DNA of 64,000 bases from Ramlibacter rhizophilus (GCF_004681965.1 NZ_SMLL01000003.1:186001-250000), one strand, 5' to 3'. Numbered from the stretch's first letter, positions 44,584-53,639 are shown. The notes: generated by a model not told the origin, from the sequence alone. Made by a program: numbers and translations.

Positions 44584-44599
44584 AACTTGCATACACTTT
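44584..44599. promoter_or_regulatory. Degenerate second copy of the GntR palindrome upstream of puuD
   Basis: AACTTGCATACACTTT agrees at 11 of 16 positions with the perfect palindrome GAAGTGTATACACTTC at 42714, and its right half matches best. It lies about 97 bases upstream of puuD. It supports shared control of uraH and puuD. Confidence 0.5.
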
Positions 44600-44695
44600 C
44601 CTTCGTCGGTCGCAGCGGCGCCTCTTTCGGTTCGCGGCCTTTTCATTCTGCTCAGAGCGCCCGCCGTGGTGAGCAGGCCTGAGATCAGTGCATCC

Positions 44696-45931
44696 ATGGA
44701 AAGCTACTTCCTCGACTGGGCCAACCTGCTGCTGCGGTGGCTGCACGTCATCACCGCCATCGCCTGGATCGGCTCGTCCTTCTACTTCGTCTTCCTGGAT
44801 TCCAGCCTCACCCCGCCCGAGGACGAGGACCTGAAGAAGCAGGGCGTCTCCGGTGAACTCTGGGCCGTCCACGGCGGCGGCTTCTACCACCCGGTGAAGT
44901 TCGCCGTGGCGCCGCCCACGCTGCCCAAGCACCTGCACTGGTTCTACTGGGAGGCCTACACCACCTGGATGTCGGGCTTCGCGCTGCTGGTGGTGCTGTA
45001 CTTCTGGAACGCGCGCGCCTACCTGATCGATCCGTCCCGCATGGACTGGTCACCCGGCGTGGCCATCACCGTGGCCCTGGGCTTCCTTGTGGTGTTCTGG
45101 GTGCTCTACGACCTCATCTGCCGTGTCTTCGAAAGCCACAAGAAGGCCGACACCATCGTCGGCGCGCTGGTGGCCGTGCTGGTGGTCGCGGCCTCGTGGC
45201 TGGCCTGCCAGTGGTTCGCCGGCCGCGCGGCCTTCCTGCTCGTGGGCGCCATGCTGGCCACCGCCATGAGCGCCAATGTGGCGCACTGGATCATCCCGGG
45301 CCAGCGCAAGATGGTCGCGGCCATGAAGGAAGGCAAGCCGGTGGACCCCATCCACGGCAAGCGTGGCAAGCAGCGCAGCGTGCACAACACCTACTTCACG
45401 CTGCCGGTGCTCTTTGCCATGCTGTCCAACCACTACAGCTTCCTCTGGAGCCGCGAGGACAATTGGCTGGTGCTGGTGCTGATGATGGCCGCCGGGGCGG
45501 CGATCCGGCAGTTCTTCGTGCTGCGCCACGGCTGGAAGCTGGGGCGCAACGGCAACCCGGCCCCCTACGCACTGGTGGGCGTGGCGGTGATCGCGGCCAC
45601 GCTGGTGTGGATGCAGCCGGCGCCCCGCGCGCCGCTGGCTTCCACCCCGGCCGGCGCACCGGCCGCGCCTGCAGCAGCAGCTGCCACCGGCGCCGCGCCC
45701 ACGATGGCCGCCGTGCAGCAGGTCATGGCGCAGCGCTGCGTGATGTGCCATGGCGAGCAGATGCAGATGAAGAACATCCGCCTGGATTCGCCCGAGGCGC
45801 TCAAGCAGCACGCGCAGTCGATCTACCAGCAGGCGGTGGTGACGCGGCTCATGCCGATGAACAACGCCACCGGCATGACCGACGAGGAGCGCGGGGTGGT
45901 GAAGGCGTGGTTTGAGGCGGGGGCGAACTGA
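44696..45931 (+). CDS. puuD: Membrane-bound cytochrome c-type urate hydroxylase PuuD
   Basis: PuuD oxidises urate to 5-hydroxyisourate and passes electrons to a C-terminal cytochrome c domain. The 411-residue protein has the N-terminal LDWANLLLRWLHVITAIAWI, the HGGGFYHPVKF and WEAYTTWMSGFALLV blocks, about eight TM segments, an Ala/Pro-rich linker (~residues 310-335) and a CVMCH heme site (near residues 345-349) with a late Met ligand (RLMPMNNATG). The first four functions (PuuD, UraH, UraD, PuuE) are therefore clustered. A longer ATG start (44666) is possible but lacks a good RBS. Confidence 0.95.
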   Translation: MESYFLDWANLLLRWLHVITAIAWIGSSFYFVFLDSSLTPPEDEDLKKQGVSGELWAVHGGGFYHPVKFAVAPPTLPKHLHWFYWEAYTTWMSGFALLVVLYFWNARAYLIDPSRMDWSPGVAITVALGFLVVFWVLYDLICRVFESHKKADTIVGALVAVLVVAASWLACQWFAGRAAFLLVGAMLATAMSANVAHWIIPGQRKMVAAMKEGKPVDPIHGKRGKQRSVHNTYFTLPVLFAMLSNHYSFLWSREDNWLVLVLMMAAGAAIRQFFVLRHGWKLGRNGNPAPYALVGVAVIAATLVWMQPAPRAPLASTPAGAPAAPAAAAATGAAPTMAAVQQVMAQRCVMCHGEQMQMKNIRLDSPEALKQHAQSIYQQAVVTRLMPMNNATGMTDEERGVVKAWFEAGAN

Positions 45932-45971
45932 CCGGCGGCATGACCGCCGGTTCAGATGAGCGAACCCTCGA

Positions 45972-46394
45972 TCACTCGCACAGGCGCCGGATCCGCTCCG
46001 GCACCTCGAAGGCGTACCAGCTGCCGTCTTCGCGGCGGCCGCCGAAGATGCGCACCTCCTCGCATTCCATGATCGGCGTGTCCCCGCGCCGGCAGTGGTA
46101 GCGCTGCACGAAGCTCTTGCGCCGCCACTCGGGCACGTGCACGTCGATCTGCAGCTCGTCGCCGTAGCTTGCGGTCTTCATGAAGCGGGCCTTCGTGTCC
46201 ACGATCGGCGTGCCGACGATCCCCGTTTCCTTCTCGATCTCCCGCCAGGGCGGCACGCCGCACTGGATGAAGAAGTTGCGCGAGGCGGCATCGATCCAGC
46301 GGAAGAAATTGGGAAACCAGACGATGCCGGCCGGGTCGCAGTCGCCGAACTCGACGCGAAGGGAGTAGGTGATGGTCTTGTGGGGGGTGCTCAT
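45972..46394 (-). CDS. 4-Hydroxybenzoyl-CoA-type thioesterase
   Basis: This hotdog-fold acyl-CoA thioesterase of 140 residues has the 4HBT active-site block VEFGDCDPAGIVWFPNFFRW with the catalytic Asp in DPAGIVW. Further blocks are KARFMKTASYGDELQIDVHV and FVQRYHCRRGDTPI. It is the last gene of iorA-iorB-Bug-thioesterase on the minus strand, 25 bases after the Bug gene. In this context it could release an arylacetate from the arylacetyl-CoA made by IorAB. The start at 46394 is preferred over an upstream ATG because it begins at the fold. Confidence 0.9.
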   Translation of the reverse strand: MSTPHKTITYSLRVEFGDCDPAGIVWFPNFFRWIDAASRNFFIQCGVPPWREIEKETGIVGTPIVDTKARFMKTASYGDELQIDVHVPEWRRKSFVQRYHCRRGDTPIMECEEVRIFGGRREDGSWYAFEVPERIRRLCE

Positions 46395-46419
46395 GGGAGA
46401 GTGGCGCGCTGCCGCTGGT

Positions 46420-47412
46420 TCACTCGGCGGCGATCTTGCGCTCGCGGATGATCGCACCGAAGCGCTTGGAGTCCTCGGCCGCGCGCGCGCCGAACTCGGC
46501 GGGGCTGAGCGGCAGGGCCTCGCCGCCCAGGGCCACGATGCGGTCCTGGATGGCCTTGGTGGCCAGGACCTTGTTGATCTCGCGGTTCAGGCGCTCCACC
46601 ACCGCGGGCGGCGTGCCGGCGGGCGCGTAGAAGCCGAAGACGCTGTCGGCGTCGAAGCCCTTGAGGCCCGCTTCATGCAGCGTGGGCACGTCCGGGAACA
46701 GCGGCGAGCGCTTGGGGCTGCCCACGGCCAGGAGCTTCAGGCGGCCCGAGCGCGCGTGCTGCAGGCCGATGCCCGGATCGAAATGGAAGTCGATCTGCCC
46801 GGCCAGCAGGTCCTGCAGCGCGGGGGCCGCGCCCCGATAGGGAACGTGCACGGCGAAGAGGTTGGCCTGGCTCTTCATCATCTCGGCGGCCAGGTGCGGC
46901 GAGCTGCCGTTGCCCGGCGAACCGAAGGACAGCTTGCCAGGGTTGGCCTTGGCGTACTGGATGAATTCCTGCACGTTGCTCGCCGGCAGCTGCGGCTTGG
47001 CCATGAGGTACACCGCCACCCGCGCGGCCGAGGCCACGGGCACCAGGTCCTTGGCCGGGTCGAAGGACATCTTGGCGTACAGGTGCGGGTTGATCGACAC
47101 CATGCCGCCCGAGCTCATGAGGAGGGTGTAGCCGTCGGCCGGCGCGCGCGCGACCGCCTCGCCGCCGATGTTGCCGTTGGCGCCGCCCCGGTTCTCGATC
47201 ACGACCGGCTGGCCCAGCGCCTCCGACAGCGGCTGCCCGATGGCGCGGGCCAGCGTGTCGGCCGCGCCGCCGGCCGGGAAGTTCACGACCACGCGCACCG
47301 GCTTGTTCGGGTAGCCGTCCTGGGCGAAGGCGCCAAGGCTGGCCAGACCCGTGGCGGCCAGCGCGGCGGCCAGCAGGGTGCGGCGGAGAACGGAACGGTT
47401 GTGGGGATTCAT
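46420..47412 (-). CDS. Bug-family tripartite tricarboxylate transporter substrate-binding protein
   Basis: This 330-residue periplasmic binding protein has a signal peptide (LLAAALAATGLASLGAFAQ). The Bug/TctC N-terminus YPNKPVRVVVNFPAGGAADT, VVIENRGGANGNIGG, AVHVPYRGAAPALQDLLAGQ and FGFYAPAGTPPAVV are typical. These proteins are greatly expanded in Burkholderiales, and ligands range from carboxylates to aromatic acids. It is encoded with iorAB and a thioesterase, so its ligand may be an aromatic amino acid derivative. No TctAB membrane partners are adjacent. Confidence 0.92.
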   Translation of the reverse strand: MNPHNRSVLRRTLLAAALAATGLASLGAFAQDGYPNKPVRVVVNFPAGGAADTLARAIGQPLSEALGQPVVIENRGGANGNIGGEAVARAPADGYTLLMSSGGMVSINPHLYAKMSFDPAKDLVPVASAARVAVYLMAKPQLPASNVQEFIQYAKANPGKLSFGSPGNGSSPHLAAEMMKSQANLFAVHVPYRGAAPALQDLLAGQIDFHFDPGIGLQHARSGRLKLLAVGSPKRSPLFPDVPTLHEAGLKGFDADSVFGFYAPAGTPPAVVERLNREINKVLATKAIQDRIVALGGEALPLSPAEFGARAAEDSKRFGAIIRERKIAAE

Positions 47413-47443
47413 GGCGTGGGTCTCCTGGGATGATTTCTTGTCG

Positions 47444-49054
47444 TCAAGCGGCCTGCCCGGCGGCGGCCTTGGGTTTGCGCACGAAGCGGATGGGTTGCTC
47501 CTTGACCGGTCGCGGCGGCGCGCCGTGGCGCACCAGCGCGGCATCGAGCTGCGTGCCCGCTTCGTCCGCCAGCGCGGCCTGGCGCGCCTCGGCGATGGCC
47601 GTGGCGCTCTCCTGCGGCGACGCGCCGCGCGCCAGATGGTCCAGCACGTGCAGCAGGTTTTCCTTGCCGCGCTCGTTGGTCGCGCCGTAGCCCTTGATGA
47701 GGCGGCCGCACAGGGCGATCTCGTGGCCCAGGCGCCAGTCGCGGCGCGTGCCCTCGACCACGCCCTGCAGCCAGCGCTCGATCATCTGCTGCTCCATCGC
47801 GAAGCGGCTGCCGCGCACGCGCAGCCACTTGCAGGAGGCGAGCGCGCGCAGCGACACCATGCCCATGACCGAATGCGTGCCCACCTTCAGCGGCAGCGCC
47901 CAGGGTAGCTTGCCGGCGGCAATGCGCTTGCGGTCCCATTGCGTCAGGCGCTGCGCCAGCGCGGGCGGCAGCAGGGCCGCGAACTCCGGAATGCCCGGCT
48001 TGAAGTGGTCCCACACCTGCAGCAGGTCCTCGTCCGTGGCCTTGACCTCGCCTCGCACGCGCGCCCAGCGGCTCGCGCGGCTCTTGAGGTCGGCCACGCG
48101 CACGATGTCGTCGAAGGCCATCCACAAGGCCAGCCAGCGGGCCATCTCGGTGGTGGTTTCGAAGCCGCGTTCGCCCGAGGGGTCGGCGATCCGCTCGGCT
48201 TCCAGCACCTGCGTCAGGCGGTGCACGTACAACTCGGCGTAGTCGCGGCCCTGGTAGTCCACGAGACGGGCATGGCCCAGCGCGAACATCTCGCGAACCG
48301 GCGCGGGGAAGCGCTGGACCAGTGCGGCGTCGGGCGCGCCGGGCGCGGACGCCTGCGGCCCGTCCCGGACCGGGGCGGGGGGTGACAGCAGCGCGTCCAC
48401 GAACGCGGCCTGCTGCTGCGCCTGCCCCACGATCTCGAAGCCCCGCGCGAAGCCGCGCAGGCTGGCCTTGGCGGTGGCGGCGCCGCCTTCCTGGATGGCG
48501 GCCTCGTAGTCCTCGCGCTTGAACGGGAACAGGCCGCTGCCCGCGATGGCGCCCAGCATCACGGCGCTCACGATCGTGCCGCACTCCTTGGCCACGGCCG
48601 ACATGTCGAACACATGGTGCTCGCGGCTGAAGGACTTCACCAGCGCGAGCAGCTCCTGCGCGTCCACGCGGCCGTCGCCCATCTGCATGCGCTCCATGGT
48701 GGTGAAGGCGCGGCTGGTGCTGGTGATCACGCGCGTGCGACCCGGCGCGGTCATGCCGTTGCCGATCTGGCGCGCCGTCTCCAGCAGTTCGGAGGAGACC
48801 AGCGCGTCCAGCGCCCCGGGCACCGGGTTCAGGCTGAAGATCGGACGGCGGCCGTTCAGCTCCGCGATGGAACGCGGGAACACTTCCAGGTAGTAGGTGG
48901 TCGCGCCGGTGCGCTGCGCGACGCCAGGGATGGACGTGCTCTGCGCCGGGTAGCCGGCGATGCGCGCGGTCTCGACCAGCCATTCGGTGAGCACGCCGCC
49001 GCCTTCGCCGCCTAGGGCGCAGACGAGGAGGGTGATCGCTTTGTCTTGGGGCAT
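47444..49054 (-). CDS. iorB: Indolepyruvate oxidoreductase subunit beta (IorB-like, extended)
   Basis: This is the gamma-domain subunit of indolepyruvate:acceptor oxidoreductase. The 536-residue protein begins with a POR gamma domain (VCALGGEGGGVLTEWLVETA, SIPGVAQRTGATTYYLEV, TSTSRAFTTMERM). It then adds ~330 residues found only in the long proteobacterial IorB type (DUF6537-like, rich in Arg/Leu helices such as RFPAPVREMFALGHARLVDY). It acts with IorA, CoA and TPP to convert arylpyruvates to arylacetyl-CoA. A repeat separates it from iorA. Confidence 0.9.
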   Translation of the reverse strand: MPQDKAITLLVCALGGEGGGVLTEWLVETARIAGYPAQSTSIPGVAQRTGATTYYLEVFPRSIAELNGRRPIFSLNPVPGALDALVSSELLETARQIGNGMTAPGRTRVITSTSRAFTTMERMQMGDGRVDAQELLALVKSFSREHHVFDMSAVAKECGTIVSAVMLGAIAGSGLFPFKREDYEAAIQEGGAATAKASLRGFARGFEIVGQAQQQAAFVDALLSPPAPVRDGPQASAPGAPDAALVQRFPAPVREMFALGHARLVDYQGRDYAELYVHRLTQVLEAERIADPSGERGFETTTEMARWLALWMAFDDIVRVADLKSRASRWARVRGEVKATDEDLLQVWDHFKPGIPEFAALLPPALAQRLTQWDRKRIAAGKLPWALPLKVGTHSVMGMVSLRALASCKWLRVRGSRFAMEQQMIERWLQGVVEGTRRDWRLGHEIALCGRLIKGYGATNERGKENLLHVLDHLARGASPQESATAIAEARQAALADEAGTQLDAALVRHGAPPRPVKEQPIRFVRKPKAAAGQAA

Positions 49055-49122
49055 CTTGTCATCCTTCGGGTTTGTAGTCGGGCTCAGAGGGCGAGGAATG
49101 GGAGCGCCGATGAACAGGCCAG

Positions 49123-49200
49123 GGTCACCGCGGAACCGGCTTTGCCGGGCCGCTGGTGGCGCCCCCTGAGGGGGACGCGCCGAAGGCGCTTCGGGGGGGT
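49123..49200. repeat. Dispersed intergenic repeat R3 between iorA and iorB
   Basis: Three consecutive hairpins (CCGGCTTTGCCGG, GCCCCCTGAGGGGG, GCGCCGAAGGCGC) end in TTCGGGGGGG. It is a common Comamonadaceae intergenic element and may act as an attenuator inside the ior operon. Confidence 0.7.
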
Positions 49201-49203
49201 CAT

Positions 49204-51456
49204 TTACGCCGGCTGGAGTGCGCGGACGATGCCGCTGCGCACGCCGGCCCATAGCCGCTCGTGCCACTTGGGGTTCTGGATCACCTCGGCGCGGTAGAAG
49301 CTCGGGCACAGCGTGGCGGCGTGCGCGTTGGCGCCGCACAGGCCGCAGCCCACGCAGCCGTCGATGACCGTGGCCACCGGGTCGACCTTCAGCGGATCGG
49401 GGTTGTCCTTGAGCGTGAGCGTGGGACAGCCCGAGAGGCGGATGCAGGCGTGGTCGCCGTTGCACACGTCCTCGTCCACGCCGTACTTCACGCGCACCAC
49501 GCGCTTGCCCTTCTTCAGGAGGCTGGAGATCCAGGGCTTGATGCGGCGCTGGCGCTCCAGCTGGCACTCGCCCTCGGCCACGATCACCTTCAGCCCGTCG
49601 AAGGGCGAGGTGAAGGCCTCCTTGAGCGTCTCGCGCATGGTGCTCACCTCGTAGGTGTGCACGGTGCGCAGCCACTGCACGCCCAGGCCCTTGAGCGTGG
49701 ATTCGATGGTCTGGTTGGTGTGCACCAGGCTCTGCCCCTTGTCGGCAGCCGCTGCCCGCGCCTGGTCCTGCGGCGTGGAGATGATCTCCTGCGTGCCGGT
49801 GGCCGATGAGTAGCCGTTCTTGAAGATCAGCAGCACCGCGTCGTCGCCGTTGAAGAGGGCCGACTGCACGCCCGTGAGCAGGCCGTTGTGCCAGAAGCCG
49901 CCGTCGCCCATGATGGCCAGGGTGCGCCGCTGCATCATGGGCGAGACGCCCGCGCGGCTCGCCAGGCTCATGCCGTAGCCGAGGATGGAGTGCCCGGTGT
50001 GGAAAGGCTCGAAGGTGCCCAGCGCGTGGCAACCGATGTCCGCGGCCACGTGGACGGGGCCGATGTCCTGCTGCGCGAGCTTGAGCGCCGCGAACACCGG
50101 GCGCTCGGGGCAGCCGACGCAGAAGCTGGGCGGGCGGGCGGGGAGGGGCTTGTCCAGGGTGGCGGCGACGGTGCTGCGGCGCTGGCCGATGGCGTCGAGC
50201 CATTGGCGGGCCTGGGTGAGGGAGGAGGGTGGGCGGCGCCCTTCGACAGGCTCAGGGTGAACGGAGGGGCTTGGCACAGGGCGAACGGAGTTGATATCCG
50301 TTCGGGCTGAGCCTGTCGAAGCCCCTCCCCCGAGATACTGCTGCGCAAATCCCAGCATCGCTGTCGCCAGCACCTCCACGCTGTACTCCCCGCCCTGCGG
50401 CAGCAGGTCCTTGCCGTGCAGCCGCGTCTGGATGTCCCTGCGCCGAAGCAGCGTGGCGATCTCCTGCTCGATGTACTCCGGCTGGCCTTCCTCCACCACG
50501 ATCACCGCGCGCTTGCCCACGCAGAAGTCCGCCACCTGCTCGGGCACCAGCGGGTAGGTGACGTTGAGCACCAGCAGCGGGATGTCGCTTTCGCCGAAGG
50601 CGTTGGCCAGGCCCAGCTCCTGCAGGCTGCGCAGCAGCGCGTTGTACAGGCCGCCCTGGACGATGATGCCCAGGTCCGCATGCTCACCATCCATCAGCTC
50701 GTTGAGCTGGTTCTCCAGGATGTAGCGCCGCGCGGCGGGGATGCGTTTCTCGTGCTTGAGCTTCTCGTGCGGGAAGGTGACCGGCGGGTGCGCCAGGCGC
50801 ATGTAGTCGAACTTGGCCGGGTTGGCCATGAGCTGGCGCGTGGACACCGCGGGCGGCTGGTTGTCGCGGGTCTTGAAGCTGCCGCGCACGTGGCATGCGC
50901 GGATGCGCAGCTCCAGGATGGCCGGCATGTTGGAGGCCTCCGAGAGGCGGAAGGCGTGCTCCACCATGTCCACCATCACCGGCAGGTCGGGTCGCGGGTC
51001 CAGCAGGCACATGGTGGACTTGAGCGCGAACGCATGCGTGCGCTCCTGGATCACCGAGGCGCCCTCGCCGTAGTCCTCGCCCACCACGATCAGCGCGCCG
51101 CCCACCACGCCGGGCGAGGACAGGTTGGACAGCGCGTCCGAGGCGACGTTGGTGCCGACGATGGACTTCCAGGTCACGGCCCCGCGCAGCGGGTAGTGGA
51201 TGGAGGCGCCCAGCATGGCGGCCGCGGACGCCTCGTTGGAGCAGGCCTCCACGTGCACGCCGAGCTCGTCCATGTAGGGCTTGGCCTGGACCATCACGTC
51301 CAGCAGGTGCGACACCGGCGCGCCCTGGTAGCCGCCCACGTAGGCCACGCCGGACTGCAGCAGCCCTTTGGTGATGGCGAGGATGCCTTCGCCGTGGAAG
51401 GTCTCGCCCTCCCCCTTGCGCAGCGCCTCGATCTCGCGGCTGAATGAAACTTCCAC
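49204..51456 (-). CDS. iorA: Indolepyruvate:ferredoxin oxidoreductase subunit alpha (IorA) with an in-frame repeat insertion
   Basis: This 750-residue catalytic subunit has pyrimidine-binding and TPP-binding halves. The N-terminal half carries GYQGAPVSHLLDVM, VEACSNEASAAAMLGAS and AVTWKSIVGTNVASDALSN. The TPP half has FCVGCPERP, DIGCHALG, IMGDGGFWHNGL and a GDG-NG magnesium site. A degenerate Cys cluster at the end (CVGCGLCGANAHAATLC) would bind an Fe-S centre. About 35 residues between the halves (GGGASTGSARTDIN, then VHPEPVEGRR) are translated R2 repeat and absent from the usual family length of roughly 715. It heads the operon and diverges from the LysR gene at 51544. Confidence 0.92.
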   Translation of the reverse strand: MEVSFSREIEALRKGEGETFHGEGILAITKGLLQSGVAYVGGYQGAPVSHLLDVMVQAKPYMDELGVHVEACSNEASAAAMLGASIHYPLRGAVTWKSIVGTNVASDALSNLSSPGVVGGALIVVGEDYGEGASVIQERTHAFALKSTMCLLDPRPDLPVMVDMVEHAFRLSEASNMPAILELRIRACHVRGSFKTRDNQPPAVSTRQLMANPAKFDYMRLAHPPVTFPHEKLKHEKRIPAARRYILENQLNELMDGEHADLGIIVQGGLYNALLRSLQELGLANAFGESDIPLLVLNVTYPLVPEQVADFCVGKRAVIVVEEGQPEYIEQEIATLLRRRDIQTRLHGKDLLPQGGEYSVEVLATAMLGFAQQYLGGGASTGSARTDINSVRPVPSPSVHPEPVEGRRPPSSLTQARQWLDAIGQRRSTVAATLDKPLPARPPSFCVGCPERPVFAALKLAQQDIGPVHVAADIGCHALGTFEPFHTGHSILGYGMSLASRAGVSPMMQRRTLAIMGDGGFWHNGLLTGVQSALFNGDDAVLLIFKNGYSSATGTQEIISTPQDQARAAAADKGQSLVHTNQTIESTLKGLGVQWLRTVHTYEVSTMRETLKEAFTSPFDGLKVIVAEGECQLERQRRIKPWISSLLKKGKRVVRVKYGVDEDVCNGDHACIRLSGCPTLTLKDNPDPLKVDPVATVIDGCVGCGLCGANAHAATLCPSFYRAEVIQNPKWHERLWAGVRSGIVRALQPA
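50237..50325. repeat. R2 repeat inverted pair inside iorA
   Basis: The arms CTTCGACAGGCTCAGGGTGA (50241) and TCCGTTCGGGCTGAGCCTGT (50297) are inverted copies separated by about 30 bases, so they can form a hairpin. The unit is open in the iorA frame and is read as a Pro/Ser/Arg-rich segment. Confidence 0.8.
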
Positions 51457-51543
51457 GGCTTGTCTCCCGGTCTGAATCGCCGGAGTGTCGGCTGCGCGGC
51501 GTCATCAATCAATAAAATGATCCGACTAAGCGAGATAAGAATC

Positions 51544-52443
51544 GTGCATATCAACGAGATCGACCTCAACCTGCTGCGGCTCTTCGACGCCGTGCACCGT
51601 CACCGCAGCGTCAGCCGCGCCGCCGAGCAGCTCGACCTGACCCAGCCCGCGGCCAGCCAGGGCCTCACGCGCCTGCGCGGCCTGCTGAACGATCCGCTCT
51701 TCATGCGCGCGCCCGGTGGCGTGCAGCCCACACCGCGCGCCGAGCGCCTGGCCGAGCCGGTGCGCCAGGCGCTGGCCACGCTGGAGGGGGCCCTGGCCGA
51801 CTCGCGCGAGTTCGAGCCGCTGCGCTCGCGCCGCACCTTCCAGCTGCACATGAGCGACATCGGCGAAAGCCGCTTCCTGCCCCCGCTGATGGCCGCCCTG
51901 CGCGAGCAGGCGCCCGGCGTGCGGGTGGAGGTGCGGCCCTGGCCGCGCGACGAGATCTCCGACGCCCTGCACGCCGGCCGCATCGACTTCGCTTTCGGCT
52001 TCCTGCCCATGGTCAAGGACAGCCAGCGGCTGGCGCTGCTGGACGACCGCTACGTGCTGGTGCTGCGGCGCGACCATCCCTTCCTGCGCCGCCGCCGCAG
52101 CGCGAAGGCCCAGCTCGCGGCGCTGGGCGAACTGGACTTCGTGGCCGTGCGCACCCACACCGACACGCGCCGCATCCTGCAACTGCTGGAGCTGGAGGAG
52201 CGCCTGCGCCTGGTGACCGAGCACTTCCTGGTGCTGCCGGCCATCGTGCAGTCCAGCGACCTCGCGGCGCTGGTGCCGCGCGACATCGCCGAGGGCTTCG
52301 GCGAGGGCCACGCCATCGTCGAGCCCGAGTTCCCCCTGCGCGACTTCACCGTCTCGCTGCACTGGAGCCGCCGCTTCGAGGCCGAGCCCGGGCACCGGTG
52401 GCTGCGCGAGGTCATCGAGCAGGTTTTCCGGCGCAAACGCTGA
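51544..52443 (+). CDS. LysR-family regulator divergent from iorAB
   Basis: This 299-residue LysR regulator has an N-terminal HTH with INEIDLNLLRLFDAVHRHRS, SRAAEQLDLTQPAASQGL and RLRGLLNDPLFMRAPGG. A periplasmic-binding-protein-like effector domain of the NodD/NahR subgroup follows (LHMSDIGESRFLPPLM). The GTG at 51544 gives the normal LysR start; an in-frame ATG at 51517 adds nine residues. The 87-base gap to iorA is AT-rich for this genome and should hold the regulator's site; it includes ATCAATCAATAAAATGAT at 51503-51520. It probably activates iorAB in response to an aromatic ketoacid. Confidence 0.9.
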   Translation: MHINEIDLNLLRLFDAVHRHRSVSRAAEQLDLTQPAASQGLTRLRGLLNDPLFMRAPGGVQPTPRAERLAEPVRQALATLEGALADSREFEPLRSRRTFQLHMSDIGESRFLPPLMAALREQAPGVRVEVRPWPRDEISDALHAGRIDFAFGFLPMVKDSQRLALLDDRYVLVLRRDHPFLRRRRSAKAQLAALGELDFVAVRTHTDTRRILQLLELEERLRLVTEHFLVLPAIVQSSDLAALVPRDIAEGFGEGHAIVEPEFPLRDFTVSLHWSRRFEAEPGHRWLREVIEQVFRRKR

Positions 52444-52483
52444 CAATCCCCCTTTTTCGACCGCAACCCGGAGGACCCCCGCG

Positions 52484-53632
52484 ATGGCATCGCCCCGCCC
52501 GCTCGAACTCGTCGTCATCGACGTCAAACCCGGCGCCGCCATGGAAAGCCAGTCGGGCCTGGCCCTGCTGCGACCGCGCATCTACGGCGCCTGGATGCAG
52601 CCGGCCGGCCCGAAGAAGGTGGCCGCCATCGTCATGCACCCCACGAGCAACTTCATGGGCCACTACCTCATCGAGCCATTGGCGCGCCGGGGCGTGGCCT
52701 GCATGGGCCTGAACACGCGCTATGCCGGCAACGACACGCTCCTCGTCATGGAGCGCGCCATCCAGGACTTGGGCGCCGGCGTGAAATTCCTGCGCGGGCA
52801 GGGCTACGAGAAGGTGGTGCTGATCGGCAATTCCGGCGGCGCGGCGCTGGCCGCGCTCTACCAGGCGCAGGCCGAGGAACTCACCATCGACACGCTGCTG
52901 GACGGCGACCCGGCCAACCTGGTTGCGGGCGACCTGCCGCCCGTCCAGGGCCTGGCGCTGTGCGGCGCGCACGAGGGCCGCTCACGCCTCATGCGCCGCT
53001 GGATCGATCCGTCCGTCACCGACGAACATGACCCGCTGTCGGTCGACCCCGCGCTGGACATGTACGACCCGGCCAACGGCCCGCCGTACTCGGCGGAGTT
53101 CCTCGCGCGCTTCGACGCGGCGCAGGAAGCGCGGCTCGGACGCATCGACCGCTGGGTGCACGAGCGCCTCGCGCTGCTTCGCAGCCTGAAGGCGCCGGGC
53201 AGCCCGCGCGACCAGACCTTCATCATCCACCGCACGCATGCCGACCCGCGCTGCCTGGATCTCTCGCTCGATGCCAACGACCGCGCGGTCGGAAGCGTCT
53301 GGGGCAGCGGCGCCGCCGGAGCGCGGGCGGTGAACTACGCGGCCAGCCAGATGGGCCGCATCACCTCGCTCACCGCCTTTCTTTCGCAGTGGTCACCGCA
53401 CAGCCGCGCCGACGGCCCGGACAACCTCGCGCGCACGAGCGTTCCGGTGCTGCTGTTCACGTACACCGCGGACCAGTCCACCTTCCCGAGCACGCGCGAG
53501 GCGTGGCTGGAAGCGGGCGGCGCGCGCATCCGCAACGTGGACGTGGTGGGGGGCAACCACTACCTGGCGGGGCAGCCGCAGCTGGTGGAGCAGGTGGCGG
53601 ACGAGATGGCCGGCTGGATGCTGGGCTTGTAG
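52484..53632 (+). CDS. Alpha/beta-hydrolase-fold protein
   Basis: This 382-residue alpha/beta hydrolase has the nucleophile elbow in VVLIGNSGGAALAALYQ (Ser of GNSGG near residue 114), an early oxyanion segment HPTSNFMGHYL and a late catalytic His (VGGNHYLAGQ, near residue 360). An Asp in the TYTADQS region could complete the triad. A predicted insert between strands 6 and 7 (residues ~165-255) forms a lid. It lies 40 bases after the LysR gene on the same strand and next to the Rieske operon. The family often acts on aromatic-ring-derived esters or C-C bonds; the substrate is unknown. Confidence 0.8.
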   Translation: MASPRPLELVVIDVKPGAAMESQSGLALLRPRIYGAWMQPAGPKKVAAIVMHPTSNFMGHYLIEPLARRGVACMGLNTRYAGNDTLLVMERAIQDLGAGVKFLRGQGYEKVVLIGNSGGAALAALYQAQAEELTIDTLLDGDPANLVAGDLPPVQGLALCGAHEGRSRLMRRWIDPSVTDEHDPLSVDPALDMYDPANGPPYSAEFLARFDAAQEARLGRIDRWVHERLALLRSLKAPGSPRDQTFIIHRTHADPRCLDLSLDANDRAVGSVWGSGAAGARAVNYAASQMGRITSLTAFLSQWSPHSRADGPDNLARTSVPVLLFTYTADQSTFPSTREAWLEAGGARIRNVDVVGGNHYLAGQPQLVEQVADEMAGWMLGL

Positions 53633-53639
53633 TGTTCAC

